A stretch of DNA of 64,000 nucleotides from Prostheceraeus crozeri (lineage: Eukaryota > Platyhelminthes > Polycladida > Euryleptidae), in assembly GCA_907163375.1 (NCBI GenBank), contig CAJQUW010005259.1, forward strand, positions 62,001 through 126,000. The letters are read 5' to 3'. Made by a program: the position numbers and the translations under genes. The notes beneath the pieces were generated by a model. It saw only the letters and a list, made by a program, of their open reading frames with translations. It searched no databases and had not been told where the DNA came from. Numbering within the stretch: the stretch's first letter is position 1; every line of letters starts with the position of its first letter. Of this stretch, positions 28,866 to 42,300 are shown in pieces.

Positions 28866-31800
28866 TTATATACTACGCGTTTCATTGCATCGATAAATTC
28901 TTCTGTGTACCTACATGTGGCTTTGATTATCCAAATTCCATACTTAACAGCTTTATTTTTGAAGATAGAGCACGTTACGGTAATAATTGAATAATTCATA
29001 TCAGGGATAATTTAGCCGTTGGTGCAATTTAGTATAGTGAATTTAAAAAGTGATAAGTCGATAATTTTTCTATTGTCACGTCTGCTCTATTAGCGGTTTG
29101 CAGTAAGAATGTACAACGAAAGATGTGACAGATGATGAAATTTAATGAAAATGATCTAAAATAAATATATCATGGTCAGATGAGGCGGACACAATGAAAA
29201 ATCAGGAATCTCAATATTCATTAATTATTTTTCTCGTATGGGACGTGCTAGCCAAGGAGAGATAGTGGGTGTATTGAATGTGCGGTTACTCTACGGCAAG
29301 GACAATAGGTCAGCTGAAGTACGATGGCAAGATTATTAAAGTCAGGTCATTTCATGGGTCTTAGATGCCTTTAGTCAATCATTAATGAGCGCGTTTCATC
29401 GACTTAAATTTACTTTTAATCGTTATATGTAAAGTAGTGATAGGTGCATTTAAACAGTCGAGAGTAATACCTACTATTCGTGAAATAATTCATAAGTAAA
29501 AATCTGATCACACAATCATTGGTACTCAGATGTGATTTATTTTAAGTATGCATGCAGTACTTCCATTCAGACACTATATAGGAAGAATTAAAGGAATTGA
29601 ACTTAAAAGGAACAACAGGAACATAGCGACTTATAGACATATACAAAGATTTCCCTGATGTTGATCATTATCTACATGACCTAATGTTAATGCTCGCAAG
29701 AAGTCATATTCCGAATTATCAGCTCAGAAACTGACATTTAATGGCAGGGTGTTCATATTAAGAGAACTTGCAGTGCTTTAATTCATGAATTTTGCGGAGA
29801 AGAAAATCCCGTTTATGAAGTACATTACAGTTTTCGCATAAGCCCCTCAAAGAATTTCATTCTTTTACATTTTGTTAATTCAAAAGTAATTTTCCATTAT
29901 CGTCAGACTTGGCGCTAATGTGACAAAGACGTAAAAAGCTTCATTCGGTAAGTGCACTCATGAAAACTTATCAGATAAAGCTGTTGCAATAACTTATCTC
30001 CAATTTTACAACATTGAGTAAATTGCTTTTCTTAATGCCTTGGATTTGTTTCGATAATGTTTGGAAAGTTTGTTATGAACATTAATCAATTATCGATAAT
30101 TTTTTTCTATTAATGTAGTTCTATAAAGAGAAATTCCTATTTATCAGTTATTAATAAAATTATGCTATCGTGACGCGCGTCTACGGTGTGCATCATTAAA
30201 AATATTGCATTCTGGTCAACAGGCTCATTTGTTCACAATTTTCAAGTCATGAATTATAATTTCTCTGTCTGTCTGACAAATCGGTGACACGTGACTTCGA
30301 TGATTCTTTGATTTGCTAAATTCAAGATTTACACACCAGTGCGTGTGAAAGACAGAGACAACAAGTAAAACATTCACAATCGATAACATAAAAATGCCTG
30401 TCTGACATTTTTTTGTCTGTCGGCTTTTTTTAAAGATCAATTTTTTAGTCAACTCACTACAAAATGAATATTTGGCTGCTTTTATTCACACCAGGCTTTA
30501 AAGCGCTTTGCAAGGCGCCGTAAAGGGAGAGATATTCCTGCACGAAGAGTGTGTGATTTTCGGTCCAAAATAGATTGCAGATTAAAATGACAGATTTGGC
30601 TCTAAAATTTTCAGCACATGAAATGCGACACCACCCGGGTGTCCACAGAGAAAAGTAAATCAAAAATCAAAGATAAGTTAGGAAAATCTATCTTCGTAAG
30701 TCTTGTTTCAGGGGAGACATTGTTAGAAATCATGGTTTGCACCAGAGTTTCGGAGCTCCGGCTCCGGCTTCGACCCAAGACCCTTCGACACGAGACCGAA
30801 AATGAGACTTTACAGGGAATGATGTGGATTGACCGGACATAGCGTTTAATCAGAAGTGAGTAGGCTATAAATGGGTAAATCCAATTTATTCCATAACATT
30901 TCTGTCTTTTCAACTTTGGGTCTCAGATTTCCGTGAAAATTTGCATATATACTCATTTTTTACACTGAACACGAAAATCTTAGCGGCGACCACACCAAAT
31001 AAAAACATTCCATAGAAATCTAGCACTTTTTAAATGCCATTTTCTTCTAGATCTCGGTCAGAGAACAATGATCTCGGTCAGATAGATGTCGAACAGGAAA
31101 CTCTTCGGCTCCTGCATTTGGGTTGCTGATGAGACTGGGAACTTAGGATGAATACTTGCATGCGTAAAGCGAAGTGACCAAAATGTAATGTATTGCATTT
31201 AATGTCCTTGACAGGAACAGGAAACTCTTCGGCTTCAGCATTCGGGTTCATGAGACTCTGGGAGCTTAGGGCGAACACTTGAATGCGTAAAACGAAGTGA
31301 TCTAGATGTAATTGCATACATTATAATGTCCTTTGACCGAGACCCTTGTATTCTGACCGAGATCTTCAATTTTAACGTTGTCCTCTGACCGAGATTTTTT
31401 AGGGTCTCGGTCAGAGGACATTCTCGTGGTTTTTGGAGATTTTGAGAGGGTTAATTAATATAAATGAAAAATTTCTTTTGCATAGATGTCAAGAGCATGG
31501 ATCCCTCCTATGCCGCGAAATTTCATCGATTCCTGACAAAATTTCTGGCTTCAGCATCCATATCAAAGTTTTTGGAATATTCAAATACTCTGGTCGAAAA
31601 AACGGATAAAAATATTTTTAAATCAATATTGCTCACTTGTAACGTCACCAAGCTGAATTTTCTTTACGGATTTATAAACTACCACACTAGAGGATTCGTT
31701 TGGTGCAAAACGTTTGATGGAAAAATCAATATTCTTCGAGAAAAGGTACCTCGGTCAGAGGACAGAAAACGTCTCCGTCAGAGGACATTTTTTCATTGGA

Positions 31801-32600
31801 CAATGGAAACCCACTAAAAATTCAATGGTTAATATTAATTACAATATTTAAAATTAGACTGTCTTATTAAAGAGCTGATCTTCTACTTTCAGATGATATA
31901 AATATTAGTGGGTGTATTTGAATGTAGCTGATCGAAAATCCGTGTTGAAATGAGAATACTGTAACATTGGACATGCTTTTTTGGTCTCTTTTCAGCAGAA
32001 ACGACAACTTGTGAAGAAGGTCTTGGCTTTGTGACTTTTTAAAAACCATGCCATAATAGATGAGATCCTGACGGTTCGATTAAAAAAACTATTGAAATCG
32101 GTTTAGAAATATGGATTTTACAAATCAAAGACACATTTTCGTCAAATGTTGTGGATTAAATTGGATTTACCCAAATATTAGGAGGATATCATCTTAGTCA
32201 GACACATCGGCCATAGTGAAAGGGTTTTAAAACCATCTTCAATCCGTTTTCACTTGGATACTTGGATCAATTATTCATTCCTGGCGGCCGGTTGTGTATC
32301 TGCTTGTCTTGGGGTCTTGTCGGTTCGTTTGGTGTTTTGGGTCTTCTGGCGGTGGATTCTTGTCGAATTTTGGATTGGAGTGTTCCTTGTTGTGTCGAGA
32401 TCGTGATTCTTTCGCTGGATTTGCCGCTCATTTGGTCGTTTGCATCGTCTTCCTCTTTTTTCGCGTTTCTGCCCCCGGTTTGTGTGAACTGATATCAATA
32501 TCTCGTTTGGCCGCCAGTATCAACGTGCTGTGCCGTCGTGACAATAGCGTGTCACATGTATTATCTTTGCTGGTCAATCGAAGTTATCAATACCGTTATT
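28866..32600. other. Host DNA, mostly unremarkable
   Basis: No gene recognised. A region near 31030-31440 contains short recurrent pieces of CTCGGTCAGA and a local duplication described separately. From about 32280 the composition turns less AT-rich, perhaps the 5' untranslated part of the retrotransposon that follows. Confidence 0.5.
31087..31330. repeat. Imperfect tandem duplication of about 120 bp
   Basis: Two copies (about 31089-31205 and 31213-31330) share ACAGGAAACTCTTCGGCT, GAGACT-GGGA and TGCGTAAA-CGAAGTGA blocks in the same order. It is followed by recurring ACCGAGA/CTCGGTCAGAGGACA words to about 31430 and again near 31750-31790. Confidence 0.75.
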
Positions 32601-32792
32601 TCAATATCACGTGTGAGTTTTCGGACCAAGTTTGATATCTACTAAACTTCAGATCTGCAGCTACGTTAGCGAATCGCTTCAGTCACTGTTTCAATCGTAG
32701 TATTGAGTGTGAGGTTCTGGGTTCGAATCCGTATGCGAAAACTTTTCGTCGTGTAAACTTCAATAATTTTTACAACAAATTCAACTTTTGAT

Positions 32793-33542
32793 ATGCCTCC
32801 AAAGAGATCTGATTCTAATTGCTCATTTTCACTTGATGATGTGAAACTGTTGATGGAATCAATGAAAAATGACATTGTTTCTCTACTCCGTAGTGAACTA
32901 GCAAATCTGAGTGGGTTAATAAGCAATCTTGGTAATCGCATTAATGTACCCGAGGGAAATCTTTCAGATGTGAAATTATCTCAACAACTTCAACAATAGG
33001 AAATAGTGAAATTAAAGGAGCATATTTTCTCTACGGATACATCATCAAATCACCTTCAAGTGGATATAATGCTTCAGGAAATTGAGCAGAGGGAGTATCG
33101 TAAACTCAACGTTGTCATCTCCGGTTTACCAGAACCACAGGAGGGTTCTATTGAATTGAATCGTGACTGTGACAGTGATTCCTTTAAAAAGATTCTCAAT
33201 GAATTGCAGGTTGATAATCATGATTTTTCTGATTTGAGACCTTTGGGCAGGTATCACGACGGAAGGAATCGCTTGTTGAAGGCGCGTTGCAGTGATTTGA
33301 AGATGAAGACTGACATTTTGACTAAGTCTAAATGTTTGAGGAATAGTGACAGTTATTCTTCTATCTTCATCAATGCTGATCGTATCCGATATCAGAGAGA
33401 AAAAGACAATACTTTGCGGCCTGAACTGAAGGAGAGAGGTAGTCGTGGAGAAGATGTTGTTATTTTTCAAGGCAATGTTTGTGAAAGGAAAATGTTGCGG
33501 AATTTTCAAATGCGTTTTAGCAACTCGAAGCTGTGGTGTTAG
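32793..33542 (+). pseudogene. LINE ORF1-like protein, broken
   Basis: A first frame starts MPPKRSDSNCSFSLDDVKLL with leucine-rich helix, stops at 32997-32999 (TAG), and the following frame from 33006 continues with QREYRKLNVVISGLPE and LLKARCSDL, a pattern of the RRM-like domain of CR1/L1-type ORF1 proteins (which bind the element RNA). One in-frame-type stop separates the two parts. Confidence 0.75.
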
Positions 33543-33544
33543 TT

Positions 33545-34464
33545 TAAATAATAATCCCACTCCTTTTCCGACCATCTTTTTAGCGAATGCCCGCCCAATC
33601 TTGCCGAAGTTCGATGACTTGACTGTTTCGGTATCCTCCCTGAATCCCGGAATGATTTTAATTACTGAAAGCTGGCTACATGAAAATATCGAGTCCAGTT
33701 TGTTGACTCTGAATGATTACAATTTCTTTAGATGCGATAGACCAGGTCGCTCTGGTGGCGGAGCTTGTGCTTGGTTGGCGGATTATCTTTGCGCTGTTCC
33801 GTTAATACTTACAAATGCTCCGAACACGATTGAAGTGCTGATATTAAGAATTCAGTTGCTGAACACATTACTTGTGTGTGTTTATATTCTTCCAAATTTG
33901 CTATCTTCAGAATTGAGTGATTTAGCAAGTTACTTTTGTGAAACGTTGAACGACGAGTTATCAATGGATCCAGAGAAAAATATCATATTTTGTGGAGACT
34001 TCAATAATTTCGATGGAGTATTGTTTGATTTGAACTTTGACATGATCAATCGCGTTCAGTCACCAACTCGTGGTCGCTCTATTTTGGATCAAATTTGGAT
34101 TTCTCCTGGTTTATGTGATAACTATCCTTCGGATGCTTTGATCGGACCACCGATAGCTACATCTGATCATAGCACCATTATTCTATTTGGCAAATCACGT
34201 GTTTATTCTCCAACTCGCATGGTCAAACTGTGGGACTTTAGGAGTTCAAATATCAATAATTTTCTAGCAGCTTTATCCGCTCAAAATTTCGATCTGTTAT
34301 CCAGCTTTTCATCTGTAGATGATAAATGTGACTATCTTTATCATTGTTTCAACAATGCACAATCTGTCATGCCATCAAAGTATGTTGTGATGTCGTCGAA
34401 CGACAAACCATGGGTCACGCCATTGCTAAAAGACCTTATAAATCAAAGATGGGCTGCATTCTGA
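33545..34464 (+). pseudogene. LINE ORF2 endonuclease domain
   Basis: APE-like endonuclease signatures are visible: NARPILPKFDDL, ITESWL, GGGACAW, FCGDFNNF (about 33990) and the C-terminal ATSDHSTI (about 34160). It nicks target DNA for reverse transcription. The frame ends at a TGA at 34462-34464 before the RT domain, so ORF2 is interrupted here. Confidence 0.85.
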
Positions 34465-36134
34465 TGCAAAGATTGGAGTTTGTTCAATCATCTCAAGGAC
34501 AAAGTTCGGGTGGAGATATCTAGGGCTTAACGCCTATGGTCAATTCGTCAAACAAATTCTAGTAGGCATGTATGGAAAGTCGTTGATGAAGTCCGAGGGA
34601 AATCTAGTTGCAGCGAATTTGATTCAATTATTCGACAACACGGGAATGTCCAGGCGTTCATTTCTTCGCTAAATGAGGACCTTTGTCATAATTACAATAC
34701 AGAAAATTTTCAGAACATCCCAAGCATAACATATGACAATCAATGGTTTCCAAATTTCTCCGTTCAAGATGTCTTCCATCATTTATCCCGAATTGATTAC
34801 GGAAAATCTTCCGGTCGCGATGGCATTCCTAACTATTTACTGAAAGTAAGCGCTGAGCTACTCTGTTCCCCGTTATATGACATTTTCCGTCATTCTACAG
34901 TTACAAGAACTTTTCCGAGTCACTGGAAGATTGCCGACGTGGCCCCCATACCTAAACAGCCGAGGCCTACAATTAAAGATTTTCTCCCCATATCATTGCT
35001 GCCTACACTTGGGAAAATTCTGGAACGCATTGTTCTGAAATCGATTCGGCCCCAACTGATTGACTTGTTCTGTCCATATAAGCATGCCTACCGCTCTATG
35101 GCTCTACTGACACTGCATTAGTTTCTATACATGACTCTATCACATCGTATCTTGAAGAACCTGAAGTTAAGGCAGTTCGGTTAACATGCCTAGATTTGTC
35201 CAAGGCGTTTGAGAGGGTACACCATGGGACTCTCATCAATCTTCTATTATCGTCAAACATTGAGAAGGGATTTATCGTATGGCTTGTTGATTACCTGACC
35301 TCCAGATTTCAAAAAGTGAAAGTCAAAAATTCATGTGGACCCCTATTCCAAGTTCCGTCTGGAGTTCCCCAAGGTTCAATCTTGGGCCCTTACCTGTTTG
35401 CCAGTTTTATGGGCTCTTTGAATGTGCCACCTCCAAATAAGATCATTATATATACTGATGATATTATTTTACTTGAACCATTGCCATGTTGTCATGATAA
35501 TGTATCAGCTATTTGTAGTTGGATTTGTGATAATAAATTGACTTTGAATGTATCTAAGTCCCGACAAATGATCATTCCTAAAGTTGAATCCTTGCCATTT
35601 GACCCATCCTACCCAACCATAGAAACTGTTTGCCAGATGAAAGTTCTTGGTGTTCATTGTACTGCAGATATAAAATGGGATCATCATTTCTATGTCATAC
35701 TCAAGTGTGCTTCTAGACGTTTGTATATAATTCGAGTTTCGAAGACCGTGTTGCCACGCATTGAGTTGATAAGCGTTTATTTTACTTTGGTTGTACATGT
35801 AATTCTATATGCGTCTCCTTTGATCTGTCACTTGTCGTTTAAGATAAGGAAACGACTTGACATTTTTCAAAATCGTGCACACAGACTTATATGTGGTAGT
35901 CATTGTGATTGTTCTCTTTTACCTGACTTATCATCCCTTCGTAAATCTCGTGTACTTAAGTTGTTACACAAATGCGAGATTCAAGTTGACCATGCTCTAC
36001 ATGATTTGATCCCGACGCGTCTACCAAGAAGTGGAAAATTTTGCCTTCCGTTTTGTACGACTTCAAGACGTATGCATTCCTTTGTTCCGTACTCATGTTT
36101 AATTGCCAATAACTTTGATAACTTTCTGATTTAG
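34465..36134 (+). pseudogene. LINE ORF2 reverse transcriptase domain, broken
   Basis: Spread over at least three frames. Recognisable RT parts: KSSGRDGIP-type motif (about 34806), ADVAPIPKQ and PISLLPTLGKILE (about 34935-35025), LDLSKAFERVHH (about 35193), SGVPQGSILGPYLF (about 35359), the catalytic box as IYTDDII (about 35448) and LGVHCTADIKWDHH. The tail has the FQNRAHRLICG-like thumb motif of CR1/Jockey elements. Frame changes near 34470 and 35120 make it inactive. Confidence 0.88.
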
Positions 36135-36225
36135 ATTATGCACTGCATATTCCTTTTTTTTCTCTTTTGATGTATTATGATCTGATGTAATGCTACGATT
36201 CCCATTTGAATTTGAATAAACGCTC

Positions 36226-38540
36226 TCTGCTACTGATATACATGTATGTAGACTGCGGCAGACGCTCAGCTTCGAAGAAGCCATAAAAAGGATGCAGGCC
36301 TACTACATTATCCGCAAGTGCAATTTTCAGCCTCGTTCCTGCAGAAACTCGTGCTGCCGGCCGGACGAGATGATTCAACCTCTTAGATGACAAGCTTCTA
36401 ATATTAATCAAGTGAAACAATTGGATATTTCTAAATTGAACCAAAATTGTTTTTATATCAAAAGCACTTCTTCTGAGTATTTTATTAAAAATTAGACACT
36501 TATAAAATATCCATGCGTTGTTAGGGAGGAATTATTAAGAATCAGTTTTGTGCTTGAATAATAAGTACACTAATTTTGAGGTGTGAATGCATCTGTATTG
36601 TCTGTATATATCACCTTTTCTGATTGAGTTCAATTATATATAAAACTTTAGGCCTGAACCGTGGCATAAAGTTTTTAGTCTGCACAAAAAGTCAATGAAA
36701 CGAACTGTGTTGATTTAATGCGAAATACAATGTTAACAAAAGCATATTTGGTACATCTATCATATTCTATCTCATTTTTTTCTCATATTGCATGATAATG
36801 CAAGACTTTCTGTGTCCATGTGTTAAGAAGTTCCACGATTCAAATGAATAATTTCCTGGATGGAAATTATTAACCTGGTGCAGACTTCTCTAAGGAAAAA
36901 CTCATGCATTATATCAGATAATGCATAGATTTTTTCAGTCACTATTTATCACAACAACGTCGAGCATTCGACTTTCGGTAGCCATAACAAATAATGACCT
37001 GAAATCTATGCATTATCTATTACATAATAAATAAAATCGCTCACAGATTATTGCTAGGATGGACGACACTTTTGATTCCTTTTTGCTCGGCATAATTTTA
37101 TGGCTTTCAAGCAAGTTGATTCCGATTTCAGAATGTTGTATCAAGAAAATCGACAGATTCATCAACTTTCCAATCTTACGGTAGCTCTAATAGAAGAATA
37201 ACTGGCTTTCGATGCATAATTAAGTAGAAGACTGCTTGTCCCTCATCTACATTAGCTGAATTACTACTGACTTGTAATTGGAAATACTCCTGCAGGTGTG
37301 TCGCCTGTGGATAAGCACATGAACCTAAATTAAAGCTTTCACCTGAGATAATGCCTCTCAATGTCCCTTTCTCATCATCTCACATATGAGTCGTGATGCT
37401 GTCAGAGCTCATATTATTATCAGTGCAATTGACAAATGCAGATATTCACGAAGGTAAACAAAAGAGTAAATTAATTAAAGCTGATCGCGAAGATGATAAA
37501 GAAATAATATTGCTTCATGCCGCAAGCAACTACTCTCTGAGTACAAAGATTCTTCACTAATAACAGTGATCGAACGAATTTTGTATTGTACAGTAATGTT
37601 GATATTTGCCCTTAAATCGCCCATGGGATGTTATTGATTGTACATTGAAATTGTGATAATTTAGGAAGAAGCAATTACAGCACACGTTTTGCTTTCATAT
37701 TGATAATCTTTAAATCATTGATTCAGGATCTCTTCATTTCCGGAAGGTAATAGGTTCATGCTCAGTAAAAGCCATTATATAACACAACCCATTCGTTTGA
37801 ATATTTGAGCCTGTCGACCGGTCAAACGCCAGCAATGCTGATGGTGCTTAGGATGGTCCAGAGCTAATTTGATGGGCACGGATCAAACTATTGAATATTG
37901 ATTCTATCAAATAATATAACCCAAATTTATTGATTTAGTAATTTCCTGACTGATTCAGATTAAAAATGACTTCCCAATAAGCTAGTACTGTTAAATACTG
38001 CACTAAGACACGAAATGATCCACAAGTTTTGCATTCTGCTTGAAAATGCAACAAATTATGTAGTAAAGAAAAAATAAGTGCTCATGATGACAAGATAAAT
38101 CTGTCAAAATTGGAAACAAAATGTGATAATTATATGAACTACAGGATGTGAACACAAAACTTCCAATATAATTACCGAAAATTCATTCCATTTAACACCT
38201 CTTATTCAAATTTTAAAGACGTTTAGATTTTCTGAGAGCATATATCAATGTTAGCGGGATGTTCTTTACTTTGAATGATAATATTTGAGATGTTCAAAAT
38301 TTAATATCTTTGAATTGAATCCAATTTCACAATTTGCATTTGTAATGGAGGTTAAATGTTAATTGCGATTCTGTCTTTCAGAATGGAGCTAAAAAGAAGA
38401 TTTTATTTATTTTTTATTTTTCACGAAAAGATTTATGTGACATTTATGTCTCGGCGAGACTTCAAGGGCACAAGAAAAAAAAAAACGCAGCAAAACAAAT
38501 TCGATCGACGTCACAGGAGAGAGGCAAATGTTAGAAATTG
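36226..38540. other. Host DNA, no gene seen
   Basis: AT-rich, only short open frames without domains. Confidence 0.55.
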
Positions 38541-38562
38541 AGAAGCAAACAAAAACATATCA

Positions 38563-39345
38563 TCAGTGACTGAAGGCAGTAAGCAGGAGTTCGGATTTCA
38601 GGGCCCTCTTGAAGGAAGGGACTGAGGGAGCCGCTTTGACACTATCCGGCAGACTGTTCCACACGCGGGCAGCCGCGACCGGGAAGGCCCTGGCACCGAC
38701 AGTCTTCAGGCGGGAGGTTGGGACAAGCAGCTGGTCACCTGAGGCCGAGCGGAGACTTTTACGGGAAGGAATGGAGGACACACGATGCAAGAGGGACGAC
38801 AAGTATGAAGGGGCTCCTCCCCGAAGGCACTTGAACGCGAATACCGCCACGCGGAAGGTGATGCGATGGCGGATCGGGAGCCACTGCAGCGACTGGAGAA
38901 GCGGAGTGATGTGGTCACGGGAGCGGGCACGAAACAAGATCCGTGCCCCAGCATTCATCACGGATTGCATTCTGGAGAGGGAGTTATCAGGGAGACCATA
39001 CAGCAGACTGCAGCAGTAATCAAGTCTGGAGAGCACTAGGGAGACCACGAGGGTGTTCAAGACAGATCTGGGAAGGAAGCGATGTATGGTTCGGAGCTGA
39101 CGGAGAGTCGAGAAGCACTTGGAGACGATATTCGAAATCTGGGGTTGCATTGATAAGCAGGGGTCGAGAAGCACACCAAGATTGCGGACTACGGTTGATG
39201 GACTGATCACACTCTCTTGGTTGATGGCGGTGGGAGTCAGTGGGGCAAGGTGACGACGTCTTTTGGAGGTGAGCCACATGACTTCTGTCTTGCTGATGTT
39301 GAGCAGAAGGCGATTACTTGCCAGCCATCGGTGGACAAGATATCA
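38563..39345 (-). mobile_element. 3' fragment of a second LINE (CR1/L2/Rex-like RT)
   Basis: A GC-richer island encoding on the - strand 238+ residues of an RT C-terminal part: NISKTEVMWLTSK near the 5' edge, RNLGVLLDPCLSM, SRLDYCCSLLYGLP, HITPLLQSLQWLPI and RVWNSLPDSVK. These are the post-palm motifs of CR1-type elements. The frame is open to near the element's 3' end. The 5' end is cut at about 39345, as usual for LINE copies. It differs in composition and sequence from the LINE at 32690-36225. Confidence 0.88.
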
Positions 39346-42300
39346 TAAAGTAAAACAGGAATGCAGATTAAGAAAATTACAGGCTGCGATTCGATAGAGA
39401 ATTGCTTCAAAATTACCCTATAAACGTGAGCCACCAAATGAAATAAATTTCGCTGCCAAACCTACTCATCAAAAGTAACTGACATTTCTTCCAAATGAAG
39501 ATGGTTTGGCTTTCATGGTTGCCAGACCACGTACATCTAGCAGCGGCCGCTTGAATGATTAGGTAGCCATAGTTTTAAATTCTACTGGAACTTCTCACAT
39601 TAAGCATATTTATCAGTTCTACTTATAGATGCACTGAGCATTAGCAGATTTACTAATTATTTTCGTGCAGCATTCATGTACTTCTTTAAAATTATTTTGC
39701 ATGTGATGTACGTCTATTTCTGAGTCAGGTGATAGCGAACTCACCTCTACGCAGGTGTTCCGACCCACTTCCAGAGTCTAGGTCTAAGTGCCGAACTGAT
39801 TGAGATCATGAGATCAGTGCTGTTGCACATTAATTGCTCTGTAAGCATGTTCCTACATATGCATCAAACATAAATTAATTTTACGCTATGAAACTAACAA
39901 GTATCATCACTGTGGACCTGCTATAATCACTATTTCAAAATTACTTAATACATATTTCTTATTTCTTTGACATTCAATTATTTATATATAAAAAAACCGT
40001 TGACTTAAGTATAATAGAATCGAATTCAATATTGCAAGTTCGATATTCAAATATTAGTATCTTGCTATTTATAACGTAGTAAAAAGTAGCATGTAACTTT
40101 TGACATATTTATGCGATTAGAAGAAAATGAAGGATCCAGTAGAAGTTTTACAGGTTTGGTAGCTTTGTAACCAGGCCGGAAAAACTCTACCCGATTAACG
40201 GAAACAAAGCATTTAGTGGCAAGCATTTCATCGATTTGGTGGCATGAGATTTAGTGTACATCCAAATCGATGCTCTTTGTATAAATACATGCAAAAAAAT
40301 CGAGTAAAACAAGATTGCATTTTCGCGAATAGGTTATGGAACGCCTATAAGGGGTCAAAACGCGTTTCAACGAAGAAACTGATGCTTCACAAGCTGATGA
40401 ACTTGCACCAGAAGTAAGTGCTGAGGCATAGCGCATATAAACAGCAGGAGAGGCTAGACGGATTGGATAGAGAAAACTGAGTGCACACATCACTGGTTGG
40501 AGGATGGAGATGGATGGAGGTCAAAATGCGATCAAGGACACGACATCTTCCGTGCATCTGACTATACCCGGGACCGACGTTATATCAAATGTGAGGAAGA
40601 TTTTAAGATACTCGACGACAATCAAAAACTGCTGCTAACGGATACCCTGGGAATCAGGTCATATTTATGTCTGATTCTGGTTCGAGTCATATTTGTGTCT
40701 GTCTGATTCTGGTTCTAGCACGGCAGCAGGCAGGACATGCTAACCTCACTGCAATTGGCGGTGACGCATAGTATGTTCACACCCATGGGTGTATCTCCGG
40801 AAGATTGCCTGTTACTCCTCCCAGCCCTCTAAAACCAGAGCACAACATTGAGTTGTTCATGTCAAGAGAGCTTACAAGGCAGCCGTGGTGGTATTCTTCA
40901 GCCGGACGCTGAAGGAGTGGTTGTGGAGACCTTACCGCCAACGTCACCAATGAATTCGATATCAAAACATTAGGAAAGTTGATATTAAGTAAAGCAATGA
41001 TGTTTTGCGTGTAGCAAATCGATATAACTAATTCTTTGAGTGTCTTTCAGCCTTCTCAGTAAGCACATGCTAAAATATTGTGCTAATATAAGTCAACGAC
41101 ATTTAGCGCAGAATCAGTTGTATTAAGAGATGATTTTACCATGTTTTTTGTTGCCATAAAGCCTCAGATAGTTGATTTTGATGAAATTGATTTAATCCAT
41201 GTAGCAGAACCCTTGCTTTTGTACGATGTTTCAAATTTATCCATACCTATCGGAAATAGGCCTAAAATGAGTCATAATTGTTGCACTTTTACATCCTCAA
41301 AATAGCTGTGAAGATCTCAAACTCTATAATTACTGCTGTGAAAACTTTGCTAGCAGTTTCCTTTTTAATGTAGAACTATAAATATAATGATAGCTTTCAT
41401 CTTGAACATTGATTTATGCTGAGTTATTCATGTAGGCCAGCTGGTCATGCGCTATCATGTGCGAAAGCAAAATAATCACATCTTGCGATCTTCTAATACA
41501 ACTCATATGCACGGACATGATGCAAACAATGAATAAATGAATTTCACCCATTATGCAACGCCGTGGACATGTACAAAATCATTCTTTATCCAAAAGTAAA
41601 AATTTTGTGTTTGTTAATTACAGGGCCCTGCGAGTCGGGCTTTTTGTCAACCTCGAGTCGAGTCGGGCAAAATTTTCATCGATATTAACAGGCAAAAATG
41701 TGTTAAGGCCTACTCAGGCTATTAAAAGCAATGAAGGGAATAAGAAAGCAAGGTACATGGCGACGCACATCGTTCATCGAGTGAGTGGGTTATCCTTTGT
41801 TAAGTATATGTAATTGTGGACATCAGACATACAGTACATTATACCAATCTAAAAAATTCTATGCATTCAATCACTTGTTTTTGCAATCAATTTTTAAAAC
41901 CTCTTGTTTGAGCATTGTACAATATATATTTTAATGCCTTGTAGACATATTATGCAATGATTACTAGGCAAGCATGCCACTATTCTGAATACCGTGCACG
42001 GTGAGAGTGAACATCGCTCAGTTACTATTAGGAAATTGATAAAATATCAATTTCATCTTTAACGACTTAACTTATACCTATATTTTTCACAGTTTTGAAG
42101 TACGATGTCTACTAGTCGCTGTTAGATGTCAGAGCAGGTCCTATTATTTCAATAATATTATTATTATATTAATAATTTATTCAAGTTGTTATTCAAATTA
42201 TATTAATTTATTCAAGTTGTGCACTATTGCAATGTGCATTTATAGAATTATGTGTATTTATCTAATGGTACTTTATTCAGTCTATTGCAATTCAATAGCT

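Larger units (their letters stand above)
32690..36225 (+). mobile_element. Non-LTR retrotransposon (CR1/Jockey-like), broken
   Basis: Order along the + strand: an ORF1-like coiled-coil protein, an APE-type endonuclease and a reverse transcriptase, then a short AT-rich 3' part. The frames are interrupted by several stops and shifts. The 5' limit is uncertain (less AT-rich sequence begins near 32280). Just before ORF1 lies GGTTCGAATCC (about 32719-32729), a pol III B-box-like word. Confidence 0.85.
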
